DNA of 64,000 nucleotides from Algibacter miyuki (GTDB lineage: Bacteria > Bacteroidota > Bacteroidia > Flavobacteriales > Flavobacteriaceae), in NCBI RefSeq assembly GCF_030409805.1, contig NZ_JAUFQP010000001.1, positions 124,001-188,000 on the forward strand, written 5' to 3'. Below, one piece after another: positions 35,835 to 44,170 of this stretch. Within the stretch, counting starts at the first letter, position 1, and each line of letters begins with the position of its first letter. The notes under the pieces were generated by a model that saw nothing but the letters and a program-made list of their open reading frames with translations, was not told the origin of the DNA and made no database searches. Position numbers and translations under genes: made by a program.

Positions 35835-36887
35835 ATGAAATATTCGATTCCACTTGTTGCCATTTTGGCTTTGTTATTAGCAGTTTCTTGCAAAAAAGAT
35901 CTCACTATAAAAGCGTCTAGTTTTAGTGAATCCCATGTTCCGGGAAACTATATTTTAGATGCGCCAGAAGATTGGTGGCATTGGTGTATGGCTCCAATTT
36001 ATGATGAATCCGGGCGGTTACACGTATTTATGTCGGCTATTCCAAATAATGGAAGTTGGATTAAAGATAGCAAGATTGTTCATTATACAGCAAGTTCTCC
36101 GGAAGGACCTTATACGTTTGTAGATACTACGTTTGCCAGTAAAACACATACGTATCACAACCCTCAAATTTCTAAGGTTGATGATACTTATGTGCTTGTT
36201 TATTTATGGAAGTCACGCGATACGCCAAATGAAAACCAGGAAATTGGTATGGCAACGGCTAAATCTTTAGATGGTCCGTGGACGGAAAGTCCGAATAATC
36301 CAATTATTAAAGCTTCGGGAACTCAAGGTGATGGTGCGTATATTATACATGCTTCAAACCCGACGTTTTTAAAAGATAAAGATGGAAAGTTTCGAGTGTA
36401 TTATAAGTCTATGAGTGATGCTTATGGAACGAAACGTCACCGAGAAATTTCGATGGCTATGAGTGATAATATAGAGGGGCCTTACGTAAATTATGCTGAA
36501 AACCCACTTATAAGTTATGCTGATAAAGGTTTAGATATTGAAGATTGTTATGCCTTTTATTATAAAGGTATGTATTATATGATTGTGGAAGACCGAAAAG
36601 GTGTGAAAAATATGCTGGAAGGCAATCCAATTCCTGAGAAAGAAATTAGACCAGGAGGTAACCGCCCGGGATTAATCTATAAATCTAAAGACGGTATAAA
36701 TTGGGGTAGACCAGAGATTGGTTATAAAACCAATGAACAGTATTTTGGAGATAAATTAGCACGCACCGAGCGTCCACATATTTTATGGAAAAACGGTGAG
36801 CCAGAATATTTATTTTTGGCCTGTCATGACGATGATCCTTCAGCAGGGTTTTATGTTAAAATTGATGGATGGATTCCAAATGAATAA
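35835..36887 (+). CDS. Five-bladed beta-propeller glycoside hydrolase-like lipoprotein (GH43/GH117-like)
   Basis: A 350-residue lipoprotein (lipobox LAVSC, Cys19) made of repeated propeller blades: WWHWCMAPIYDESGRLHVF, IVHYTASSPEGPYTFVDT, YHNPQISKVDDTYVLVY, IHASNPTFLKDKDGKFRVYY and DIEDCYAFYYKGMYYMIVED. This layout is that of the GH-F/GH43 type five-bladed propellers (GH43, GH62, GH117 and relatives). The catalytic acids cannot be fixed by eye. Proteins like it are common in marine sulfated-glycan loci. It begins a plus-strand operon with the 400-residue hydrolase-like gene (24 bp downstream) and a sulfatase, so an exo-acting role on a sulfated fucan or galactan is likely. The exact family is uncertain. 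Confidence 0.7.
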   Translation: MKYSIPLVAILALLLAVSCKKDLTIKASSFSESHVPGNYILDAPEDWWHWCMAPIYDESGRLHVFMSAIPNNGSWIKDSKIVHYTASSPEGPYTFVDTTFASKTHTYHNPQISKVDDTYVLVYLWKSRDTPNENQEIGMATAKSLDGPWTESPNNPIIKASGTQGDGAYIIHASNPTFLKDKDGKFRVYYKSMSDAYGTKRHREISMAMSDNIEGPYVNYAENPLISYADKGLDIEDCYAFYYKGMYYMIVEDRKGVKNMLEGNPIPEKEIRPGGNRPGLIYKSKDGINWGRPEIGYKTNEQYFGDKLARTERPHILWKNGEPEYLFLACHDDDPSAGFYVKIDGWIPNE

Positions 36888-36911
36888 GTAGATATTTATT
36901 ATAATGTCATT

Positions 36912-38114
36912 ATGAAAAAGTTTCTTTTAAATTTTAGTGCGCTATGGATTGCTTTGTTTTTTTGTGTGCCGTCAATGGCACAAAATTCTTATGTGATTAG
37001 CGATGGAAGTGTGTTTGAAAACAAAACATTTTATCCCAAATTTAGTTGGGATACAACCCCTATGTATTACATGTTTGGTGACCCTAAAAGAGTTTTACTT
37101 CCAGATGAAGTGGAACACATTGTAAAGCGAACAGATTTTATTTGTATTGAAAAATCCCATGGTGAAGGCGAATTAGGAGCAGCCGAATTAGGCACTAAAC
37201 ATGAAGTTGAAGCTTTTAAGAAAATAAAACCAGAGATTAAGGTGCTTTTCTATTTCAATTCTGCATACGCATGGCCATTTACGTCTTATAGTAAGGGGTT
37301 CTTGAAAAAAAATATAGACCAACACCCAGAGCTTAAAAAGTTTTTAATTATTGATTCAGAAACGAAAGAACTCGCCAAGCGGAGAAACACCTACTTTTTC
37401 GATGTTTTAAATCCTGATTTTCGAGTGTGGTGGGTAAATACAGTAGTTAAAGGCGTTGAGTTTTCTGGAGCAGATGGGGCTTTTATAGATCAGATGCATG
37501 GCTTTTCTTGGTTACGTGCGGATAAAAGTCTCGATGTTCAAAAAGCTATGGGAGAAATGATGGCGGCTTTAAAAGTGAAGTTAGGACCCGATAAAATCGT
37601 ATTAGGAAACAATGCGCAAACTAAAGCGGCTCGATTTGTTTTCCCTAGTATTGATGCTAATATGTTTGAACATTATGGCAATACCTTATTAAGTAAGGAA
37701 AAATTGCTTCAAGATTGGGACGATATGCTTCGGATTTCTAAAGCAGGAAAAATGTCAATATTCAGAATAGGCGTTGAGTATGATACGGCAGTGTCTGAAA
37801 ATCCAACATATTATAAAGGAAAAACAAGAAATGAACGTTTTGCTGAGCTTTCAAAAGAAAAGTTACAGTACTATCATGCTTGTTATTTAATAGGAGCTCA
37901 GCCTTATTCTTATTTTCAGTACGGTTGGGGTTGGCAACTGTCTCACGGTTCATTAATGGATTATCCTGAGTTTCAAAAATCGTTAGGAGCTCCTAAAGGT
38001 GCTTATACTAGAATTTCAGATGAAGGGTGGGAATTTACTCGCGAATTTGAACACGCTTCAGTTTGGGTAAACACGGAAATGGAGGAAGCTAAGATATCCT
38101 GGCATGAAAATTAG
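36912..38114 (+). CDS. Putative secreted glycoside hydrolase, uncharacterised TIM-barrel type (copy 1)
   Basis: A 400-residue protein with a signal peptide ending SMAQ (about residue 24). It resembles the Pfam group of hypothetical glycosyl hydrolases called GHL15. The core starts KFSWDTTPMYYMFGDP. Barrel-strand-like segments follow: FICIEKSHG, IKVLFYFNSAYAWP, FFDVLNP, DGAFIDQMHGF and DANMFEHYG. The paralogue at 49287-50486 keeps the same order. Acids shared by the two are D193 (FID) and E253 (MFE), which are my candidates for the catalytic pair. It lies between a propeller hydrolase and a sulfatase in a fucose-utilising locus, so an endo-fucanase role (compare GH168, GH174, GH187) is plausible. 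This is inference. Confidence 0.6.
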   Translation: MKKFLLNFSALWIALFFCVPSMAQNSYVISDGSVFENKTFYPKFSWDTTPMYYMFGDPKRVLLPDEVEHIVKRTDFICIEKSHGEGELGAAELGTKHEVEAFKKIKPEIKVLFYFNSAYAWPFTSYSKGFLKKNIDQHPELKKFLIIDSETKELAKRRNTYFFDVLNPDFRVWWVNTVVKGVEFSGADGAFIDQMHGFSWLRADKSLDVQKAMGEMMAALKVKLGPDKIVLGNNAQTKAARFVFPSIDANMFEHYGNTLLSKEKLLQDWDDMLRISKAGKMSIFRIGVEYDTAVSENPTYYKGKTRNERFAELSKEKLQYYHACYLIGAQPYSYFQYGWGWQLSHGSLMDYPEFQKSLGAPKGAYTRISDEGWEFTREFEHASVWVNTEMEEAKISWHEN

Positions 38115-38178
38115 ATAAATTTTATCGTAAATTTATAATCTAAAACAGAAATCAAACTATATTAAATAAACAACAACT

Positions 38179-40038
38179 ATGAAGCAAACACATTTTTATG
38201 AATACCAAAAAACAGATAAATTTAAGTGCGGTAAAACGCTAGCTTATGTCTTGTTTTTGGTTATGCCTTTTGTCCTTTTTTCCTGTAAAGAGAAAGTGGC
38301 GAAAACAGAAGTTAAAAGTAGTAAACCGAACATTGTATTTGTAATCACCGACGATCAAGGCTATGGTGATTTAGGGCATACCGGAAATCCAATTATTAAA
38401 ACACCCACCATTGATAAATTTTCTGCCGAAGCTGTGAATTTAACAAATTATCACGTAGGAACCACCTGTGCACCAACAAGAGCAGGGCTTCTCACAGGAA
38501 GGAATTGTAATAGAAATGGCGTTTGGCATACTATTATGGGGGCATCTATATTGAATCGTGAAGAAGTAACCATGGGAAATGTGTTTCAAGAAAATGGTTA
38601 CAAAACAGGTATGTTCGGTAAGTGGCATTTAGGAGATAACCACCCTTTTCATCCTTATGAAAGAGGTTTTGATGAAGCTTTTTATCACGGTGGAGGCGGT
38701 ATAGGGCAGACACCTGATTATTGGAATAATGATTATTTTGATGATTCGTATTACAGAAACGGCGTTGCCGAGAAAAAAGAAGGCTATTGTACCGATGTTT
38801 GGTTTGATGAAGCTATGCGTTTTATTGAAGCTAAAAAGGATGAACCATTTTTCTGCTATTTAAGTTTGAATGCACCACATGGTCCTTATAATGTACCACA
38901 GGAATATTATGACATGTATAAAGATGAAACCGCTATAAGTGAAAAGCAAAAGCGTTTTTACGGCATGATTACTAATGTTGATAATAACTTCTCTAAATTA
39001 TTGAATAAATTGGAAACGCTAGGTATTGCAGATAATACCATTATCGTTTTTACTACAGATAATGGAACAGCAAGAGGTTATAGAATAGATGAAGAAACTA
39101 ATAAACTTTTAGGCTACAACGCAGGTATGCGAGGTACAAAAGGTAGTGAGTATGATGGTGGCCACCGTGTACCTTTTATTGTGAGATGGCCAGATGGCGG
39201 ATTAACAGGAGGGAAATCATTAAATAGTTTGGCGGCACACGTAGATATGTTGCCGACGCTAACAGCGCTTACCGGACAAAAGTTTGAGCCTAAGAAAACT
39301 ATGGATGGTACTGATTTAAGCGCATACCTTTTAGGAAAAGAAGAAGCTCCAAAACGATATTTAGTTACCGATACACAACGTGTGCCATGGCCGATAAAAG
39401 ATAAAAACAGCTGCGTTATGGATGATAACTGGCGTTTAATAAAAGGGAAAGAACTTTATAATATTAATGACGATCCAGGACAAGAAAATAATGTTGCAGA
39501 TGCGCACCCAGAAAAAGTAGCCGAAATGAATGCGTTCTACGAAAGTTGGTGGGAAGATGTGATTAAGGAAACTAAATTTTCGGTGATAGATTTAGGTGTA
39601 AGCGATATGGATGCTTTAACGTGTCATGATGCAAGAACTATCGATTATTATCCGCCATGGAATCAGCAAATGATTCGTGCAGGAAAACCAATGGAACCAG
39701 CACCGTTTACCGTAAATTTTGTTAAAGCAGGGAAGTATAAGTTTCATTTAAGACGTTGGCCTGCAGAAAGTGGTTTAGCGCTTGGAGCAGCAATAGCTGA
39801 TGGAGAGCCAGCAACATCAAATAAAGAAGCTATTGTTGATGGGAAATCGATGAAATTTGCTAAAGCTCATTTAAAAATAGCCGATAAAATTGTAGATATT
39901 GAAGTTGATAATAACCTTGAAGCAGCTGTACTTGAAATGGAAGTAGTAAAAGGTGAAACAGAACTATTAGCTTATTTTGATATGGAAGACGGTACGCCTT
40001 GTAATGCCTTTTATATTGATGTTGAACGCGTGAATTAA
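38179..40038 (+). CDS. Sulfatase (S1 family), lipoprotein with C-terminal extension
   Basis: A 619-residue sulfatase with a longer leader ending in a lipobox (VLFSC, Cys36). Metal site VITDDQGYGDLGHTGN, active-site motif TTCAPTR (Cys97 as formylglycine precursor), FGKWHLGDNHP, and VFTTDNGTARGY. After the catalytic domain (to about residue 490) comes a C-terminal beta-rich extension (about 500-619: FTVNFVKAGKYKFHLRRWP, then ADKIVDIEVDN), reminiscent of a carbohydrate-binding sandwich and close in layout to the tail seen in arylsulfatases of the AtsA/B type. It closes a three-gene plus-strand operon, with a terminator 88 bp after its stop. Confidence 0.95.
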   Translation: MKQTHFYEYQKTDKFKCGKTLAYVLFLVMPFVLFSCKEKVAKTEVKSSKPNIVFVITDDQGYGDLGHTGNPIIKTPTIDKFSAEAVNLTNYHVGTTCAPTRAGLLTGRNCNRNGVWHTIMGASILNREEVTMGNVFQENGYKTGMFGKWHLGDNHPFHPYERGFDEAFYHGGGGIGQTPDYWNNDYFDDSYYRNGVAEKKEGYCTDVWFDEAMRFIEAKKDEPFFCYLSLNAPHGPYNVPQEYYDMYKDETAISEKQKRFYGMITNVDNNFSKLLNKLETLGIADNTIIVFTTDNGTARGYRIDEETNKLLGYNAGMRGTKGSEYDGGHRVPFIVRWPDGGLTGGKSLNSLAAHVDMLPTLTALTGQKFEPKKTMDGTDLSAYLLGKEEAPKRYLVTDTQRVPWPIKDKNSCVMDDNWRLIKGKELYNINDDPGQENNVADAHPEKVAEMNAFYESWWEDVIKETKFSVIDLGVSDMDALTCHDARTIDYYPPWNQQMIRAGKPMEPAPFTVNFVKAGKYKFHLRRWPAESGLALGAAIADGEPATSNKEAIVDGKSMKFAKAHLKIADKIVDIEVDNNLEAAVLEMEVVKGETELLAYFDMEDGTPCNAFYIDVERVN

Positions 40039-40126
40039 GAAACGTTTATTTACTAATGAAATAAGTCTGTTTTGAGTCTCTTATTTAAAACAAGCGCTTT
40101 TCAAAAGTAAAGAAATTACAAATAAT

Positions 40127-40163
40127 AAAGCTTGAAGGTTTAAAAGATCTTCAAGCTTTTTTT
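40127..40163 (+). terminator. Intrinsic terminator after sulfatase operon
   Basis: Perfect 11-bp stem AAAGCTTGAAG (40127-40137) / CTTCAAGCTTT (40149-40159) followed by Ts to 40163. The rest of the 530-bp gap (40039-40568) holds AT-rich sequence with no gene, an AAACGTTT (40040-40047) and an AAGCGCTT (40093-40100) that are not near any promoter, and the long palindrome at 40471. Confidence 0.88.
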
Positions 40164-40470
40164 ATGACATTATTTGGAGTTACAATAAGGTATTGTGCTA
40201 TTTTGGTAATTAATGGGAGGCTTTTCGTTTATATAAATGAATACTAATTAAAAGAAGAACGATTATGGAAACAATTATGAGAAGTAATTCATATTCGATT
40301 ACTACATATAAACTTTTAATATGTATGTCAATAGAATGATTATTATTAAAAATAACCAAGCCGTAAAAGTACCGATCAAGCTGCACAAAAAAATATAATC
40401 TTCTTTATGTTTTCCCTAGTGTAATTTTTTTAACAAAATGTTTCCTTCTGCAAAGCATACATTAAATATA

Positions 40471-40520
40471 AAAAAAACAGTAGCCTATTCTAAAATTTTA
40501 GAATAGGCTACTGTTTTTTT
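40471..40520. terminator. Perfect 50-bp palindrome, bidirectional terminator
   Basis: A 25-bp arm (40471-40495, starting AAAAAAACAGTAGCC) is followed immediately by its exact reverse complement (40496-40520, ending in seven Ts). The A-run on one side and T-run on the other make it a terminator in both directions. It lies 48 bp past the stop of the fucosidase gene on the minus strand. Confidence 0.9.
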
Positions 40521-40568
40521 ACTCAATAAGGAGCCTGTTAGAAACAAGTGCTAGGAGTGACAGTTTAA

Positions 40569-42392
40569 TTAATCGTTAATAGGTCTTAATGCGATTGATT
40601 TTAAGCTAGCTGTTACTCGGTCTCCTTCGACTAAAGTTGTTGTTATGGTATGATTACCAGGAGTTTTGAATTCTAAGATACCCATGTTGTAAAACACATA
40701 CTTTTCAGTAGCGGCTTGTTGATTTTGCACCATAATACCTTCGTCTGTTGTGGTTTTCCATACTAGACGGTCTGTACCTTTATAGGCTAAATCTAGATAG
40801 TAATAACCGGCTTCTTTTACATTGACTTTCCAGGTTATTTGGCCATCTGCTTCCCATTCACCAACTTGATTGGCATGTTTCCATTCTCCAAATTTTTCCA
40901 TCCAACGTTTGTTTTCTTGAACGGCATTGCTTACGGTTCCGAATTCGGTAATTAATACTGTTTCTGTGTTTGGGTAAATACCTAAAGCAGTATCATTTGC
41001 TATAATTCCTTCGTCATTATTAACGTTTACTTCAACTTCAATAATAGAAATTAATTGATCTGGTGCCTTGTAAGGTACGTTGAAAGTTACCCAATTATCT
41101 TTCCCTTGTGTGAATTCAACATTTTGATTTTTTCCTTCAGGATTTAGAATTTTAGCAGATTTAATTTTAGTTTTCAATCTTGGTAAATATAATTTACCAT
41201 CTGTTGGCCAGTTCGAAACTGCTAAATACATGGAGTTTCCTTTTGTGGTGACATCTCCCCAAGGCAACTTGTAATCCCATGGCGAAGCGCCTGCGGCATA
41301 TACCACTTGTGGGTATCTTTTTAACCATTTACCGGTTTCTCTTAAGAACTCAGCGCCAATTTCGGGAACAACTCCTAATTGGTTTGGACCTACATTAAAT
41401 AAGTAAGAACCTCCACGAGCTACGGTTTCAACTAAACGTCCTAAAATCACTTTTGGGCTTTTAAAGTTGTTGTCGTACCAAGCGTAAGACCATGAATCGT
41501 TATTGGTGTCACAGGTTTCCCATAAGCCTTCAATACGTTTTGTTGGTACTTCCATATCGCCCACACTGGCATAATCTCCTAAGCCGTAACCTACACGGCT
41601 ACACATCATAGCTTTGGGTTGTAGTTCTCTAACCATATCGGCTAATTCTACAACATATTCTTTTGGCATATCACCAGGCGTATCAAACCAAACAAAATCG
41701 ATGTCACCATAGTTGGTACAGATTTCTTTTACCTGAGGTTTACATTTATTATAGAAGTAATCTTTAAAAGTTGCTTCTTTTCCATTTTCATCTGTTTTAG
41801 GACCTCTAGTACCGCCTGGAGCTGTCCAATCTTGGTTGTGTGAATAGTAAAAACCGAAACCTAAACCGATGTCATGGCAAGCATCTGCTAACTCATGCAT
41901 AGGGTCTCTTCCAAAAGGTGTTGCATCTACAATGTTAAAGTCACTAACTTTAGAATCGAACATGGCAAAACCTTCATGATGTTTACTGGTAATTACGATG
42001 TATTTCATACCCGCGTCTTTAGCTAATTGTGCTATTTTTTTAGCATCAAATCCTGTAGGGTTAAAGTTTTTAGCGTTCTGTTTGTAGTCTTCAACAGGAA
42101 TACCCGCCATTCTTGGATTCATAATCCATTCGCCTATGCCGTAATAGGTTTTGTCGTCCCAAACGCCTCCTAAGCTTGAAAATAGTCCCCAGTGGATAAA
42201 CATTCCGAAATTACTTTCGTCAAAAAACTTTGCTTTTCCATTTTTTAGAGCATCTAAAGATACTTCTGTTTCTCCCCACATTTCTTCCATGCCTTTGTCT
42301 TTTTTCACCTGAGAGAAAACGGTCGCACTAAGAAGAATCGCGATTGCTAAAAGGAGGAAAGGGGTGTTTGTTCTTTTTAAAATCATTATCAA
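40569..42392 (-). CDS. GH29 alpha-L-fucosidase with C-terminal beta domain
   Basis: A 607-residue secreted enzyme; the signal peptide ends near ATVFSQ (residue 28), and a start at MILKR, two codons in, is equally possible. GH29 hallmarks: FGMFIHWGLFSSLGGVW, DAGMKYIVITSKHHEGFAMF, and DIDFVWFDTPGD, placing the nucleophile at D237. It removes terminal alpha-L-fucose with retention of configuration. A tail of about 140 residues (from TALGIYPNTETVLITEF to LKSIALRP) is a beta-sandwich, likely carbohydrate-binding. It follows the SusC/SusD pair on the minus strand but is separated from it by a terminator hairpin, so it would be expressed at a lower level or independently. Confidence 0.95.
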   Translation of the reverse strand: MIMILKRTNTPFLLLAIAILLSATVFSQVKKDKGMEEMWGETEVSLDALKNGKAKFFDESNFGMFIHWGLFSSLGGVWDDKTYYGIGEWIMNPRMAGIPVEDYKQNAKNFNPTGFDAKKIAQLAKDAGMKYIVITSKHHEGFAMFDSKVSDFNIVDATPFGRDPMHELADACHDIGLGFGFYYSHNQDWTAPGGTRGPKTDENGKEATFKDYFYNKCKPQVKEICTNYGDIDFVWFDTPGDMPKEYVVELADMVRELQPKAMMCSRVGYGLGDYASVGDMEVPTKRIEGLWETCDTNNDSWSYAWYDNNFKSPKVILGRLVETVARGGSYLFNVGPNQLGVVPEIGAEFLRETGKWLKRYPQVVYAAGASPWDYKLPWGDVTTKGNSMYLAVSNWPTDGKLYLPRLKTKIKSAKILNPEGKNQNVEFTQGKDNWVTFNVPYKAPDQLISIIEVEVNVNNDEGIIANDTALGIYPNTETVLITEFGTVSNAVQENKRWMEKFGEWKHANQVGEWEADGQITWKVNVKEAGYYYLDLAYKGTDRLVWKTTTDEGIMVQNQQAATEKYVFYNMGILEFKTPGNHTITTTLVEGDRVTASLKSIALRPIND

Positions 42393-42426
42393 TATTATTA
42401 TGTTTTGAAAAGTTTAAAGTGTATTT

Positions 42427-42461
42427 AAAAAAGGCTTTAATAGTATATAGTATTAAAGCCT
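42427..42461 (-). terminator. Terminator between SusD and fucosidase genes
   Basis: Perfect 11-bp stem AGGCTTTAATA (42432-42442) / TATTAAAGCCT (42451-42461) with an 8-base loop. On the minus strand the stem runs into a T tract (plus-strand As 42427-42432). It lies 31 bp past the susD stop and 35 bp before the fucosidase start. Confidence 0.88.
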
Positions 42462-42491
42462 ATTTAATAAAGTATCTATAATTATGAGATT

Positions 42492-44147
42492 TTAGTAGCC
42501 CTCATTTTGTACCCAACCATATTTTAAGTTAATTTCCATTTGTGCTTGAGGTATTGGCCACAACCATTCATTATCTGGCCATAGTATATCTCCTGAAAAA
42601 TCATTTGAAGCAGATACGAGTGTTCTTACAGATCCTTGTTCTTCTTCCCAGTCTATGTTTATTGGGTTTGTGCTTGTTGTTAATCTATTGGTACGGATTA
42701 AGTCGAATTTACGTTTGTATTCACCTGCAAGTTCGCATCGCCTTTCTTTCCAAATAGCTATTCTAAAATCGTCTTGAGATAAGTTGGCTGTTAAATCTTC
42801 CAAACCAGCTCTATTTCTAATACTGTTAACGGCTAAGTATGCATCGTTATTTGGTGCGCCATCGGCTTCATTTTGAGCTTCAGCATAAATTAATAGAGCA
42901 TCGGCAAATCTAAATAATATGGTATTGTTATCTGCATATCTAAAGTCTGAACCTTCAACTAAGGTTAACACATCGGTATCAACAAATTTTCTATACATTG
43001 GTTGAGTTAAGTATGTTGGGCCATTAGGTACGTCGTATCTTGTCATGATATTAAAATCTCTTCTTTCATCTCCCTCTTCATAAGCATCATATAAGTGCGG
43101 AGTTGGTAAGAAAATACCAGCGTTATTTGTTCTTGGGAATTTTAATTCGTCTACTGTAGATTCATTCCCTATATCATTGCCGTTTTTATCAAGTAAAACA
43201 GGTACATCGTTTGCGCTTCCCCAATAATTTACACCATTATTTGCAGCTCTTCCTTCTCGAGTCATCCAGTTTCCAATATCAGTAATTGGAAGGTAAGAAA
43301 GTTCTAACATCGATTCTTTTGAAAAGGTATTATTAGAATCCCATGCAGTTCCGTATGCAGGAGCTGTTTCTGATGGTTCTAGGTTTAATGAATGCGGTGA
43401 ATTGTCTATAATGTCTTTTGCAACATCTCTTGCTAAGGCATAGTTACTCGCGTCTCCTTGAACAAAATCGCCTTGAGATGTACGTCTTTTTCCTGCTCTT
43501 GTTAAATAGACTTCGGCTAAAATTACTTTTGCTGTCCATTTTGTAATATGTCCGTCGTGCAAACCATCAGAACAGTGTTCTGCAGCAAAAAGTAGGTCGG
43601 GAATAATAATTTCATTGTAAATGTCGTTTACGTCTGATCTTGGCACTTCCCAGTCGGCTGCATTTGTAATTAATGGCATATCACCATAAGTTCTTACTAG
43701 GTTGTAATAGTAGAAAGCTCTAAGTGCTCTTGCTTCTCCAACAATTAAGTTAATATAATCTTCTTCTAAATCCATAGCAGAAGCATTTTTTATAACATCG
43801 TTAGCTCTACCAATTCCGGTCCACCAATCAAAATACACGTCATGGTTATCATCAAATAGTTCAAAAGAAGGGGTTACCGTGTGGTTTGCCATAGGCGTTG
43901 TCCAGGTGTTTCCTCTTTTACTAACAACATCGTCTGTATATAAGTCAATACACATCCAGCGTCTAGAATATACATTAAGCATCCTTTCATATACGCCATC
44001 TACAGCATTTCTTGCATCTTCGGGTGTTTTATAAAAAAGTTCTGCAGCAATAAATGTTGGTGGTTCTTCATCTAAAAAATCACTACATGAAACAAAACCA
44101 AGTGAAATAAAGAGAATCGTTATTATATTTTTTATATCGTTTTTCAT
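42492..44147 (-). CDS. SusD-family surface glycan-binding lipoprotein
   Basis: A 551-residue SusD homologue with lipobox LGFVSC (Cys about 21). The family features are EARALRAFYYYNLVRTYGDM, WTAKVILAEVYLTRAGKRR, ILFRFADALLIYAEAQNEA, ERRCELAGEYKRKFDLIRTN, and a C-terminal LWPIPQAQMEIN. It would capture the glycan on the surface and pass it to SusC, whose gene ends 23 bp upstream. Context (three fucosidases and seven sulfatases) suggests a sulfated fucose-containing oligosaccharide as ligand. Confidence 0.96.
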   Translation of the reverse strand: MKNDIKNIITILFISLGFVSCSDFLDEEPPTFIAAELFYKTPEDARNAVDGVYERMLNVYSRRWMCIDLYTDDVVSKRGNTWTTPMANHTVTPSFELFDDNHDVYFDWWTGIGRANDVIKNASAMDLEEDYINLIVGEARALRAFYYYNLVRTYGDMPLITNAADWEVPRSDVNDIYNEIIIPDLLFAAEHCSDGLHDGHITKWTAKVILAEVYLTRAGKRRTSQGDFVQGDASNYALARDVAKDIIDNSPHSLNLEPSETAPAYGTAWDSNNTFSKESMLELSYLPITDIGNWMTREGRAANNGVNYWGSANDVPVLLDKNGNDIGNESTVDELKFPRTNNAGIFLPTPHLYDAYEEGDERRDFNIMTRYDVPNGPTYLTQPMYRKFVDTDVLTLVEGSDFRYADNNTILFRFADALLIYAEAQNEADGAPNNDAYLAVNSIRNRAGLEDLTANLSQDDFRIAIWKERRCELAGEYKRKFDLIRTNRLTTSTNPINIDWEEEQGSVRTLVSASNDFSGDILWPDNEWLWPIPQAQMEINLKYGWVQNEGY

Positions 44148-44170
44148 AATTTATATATTATAAATTGTTT

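Noticed and set aside
40040..40100. AAACGTTT (40040-40047) and AAGCGCTT (40093-40100), similar to the proposed LacI operators
   Set aside because: They lie between convergent genes, after stop codons and before a terminator, with no promoter to control; probably chance.
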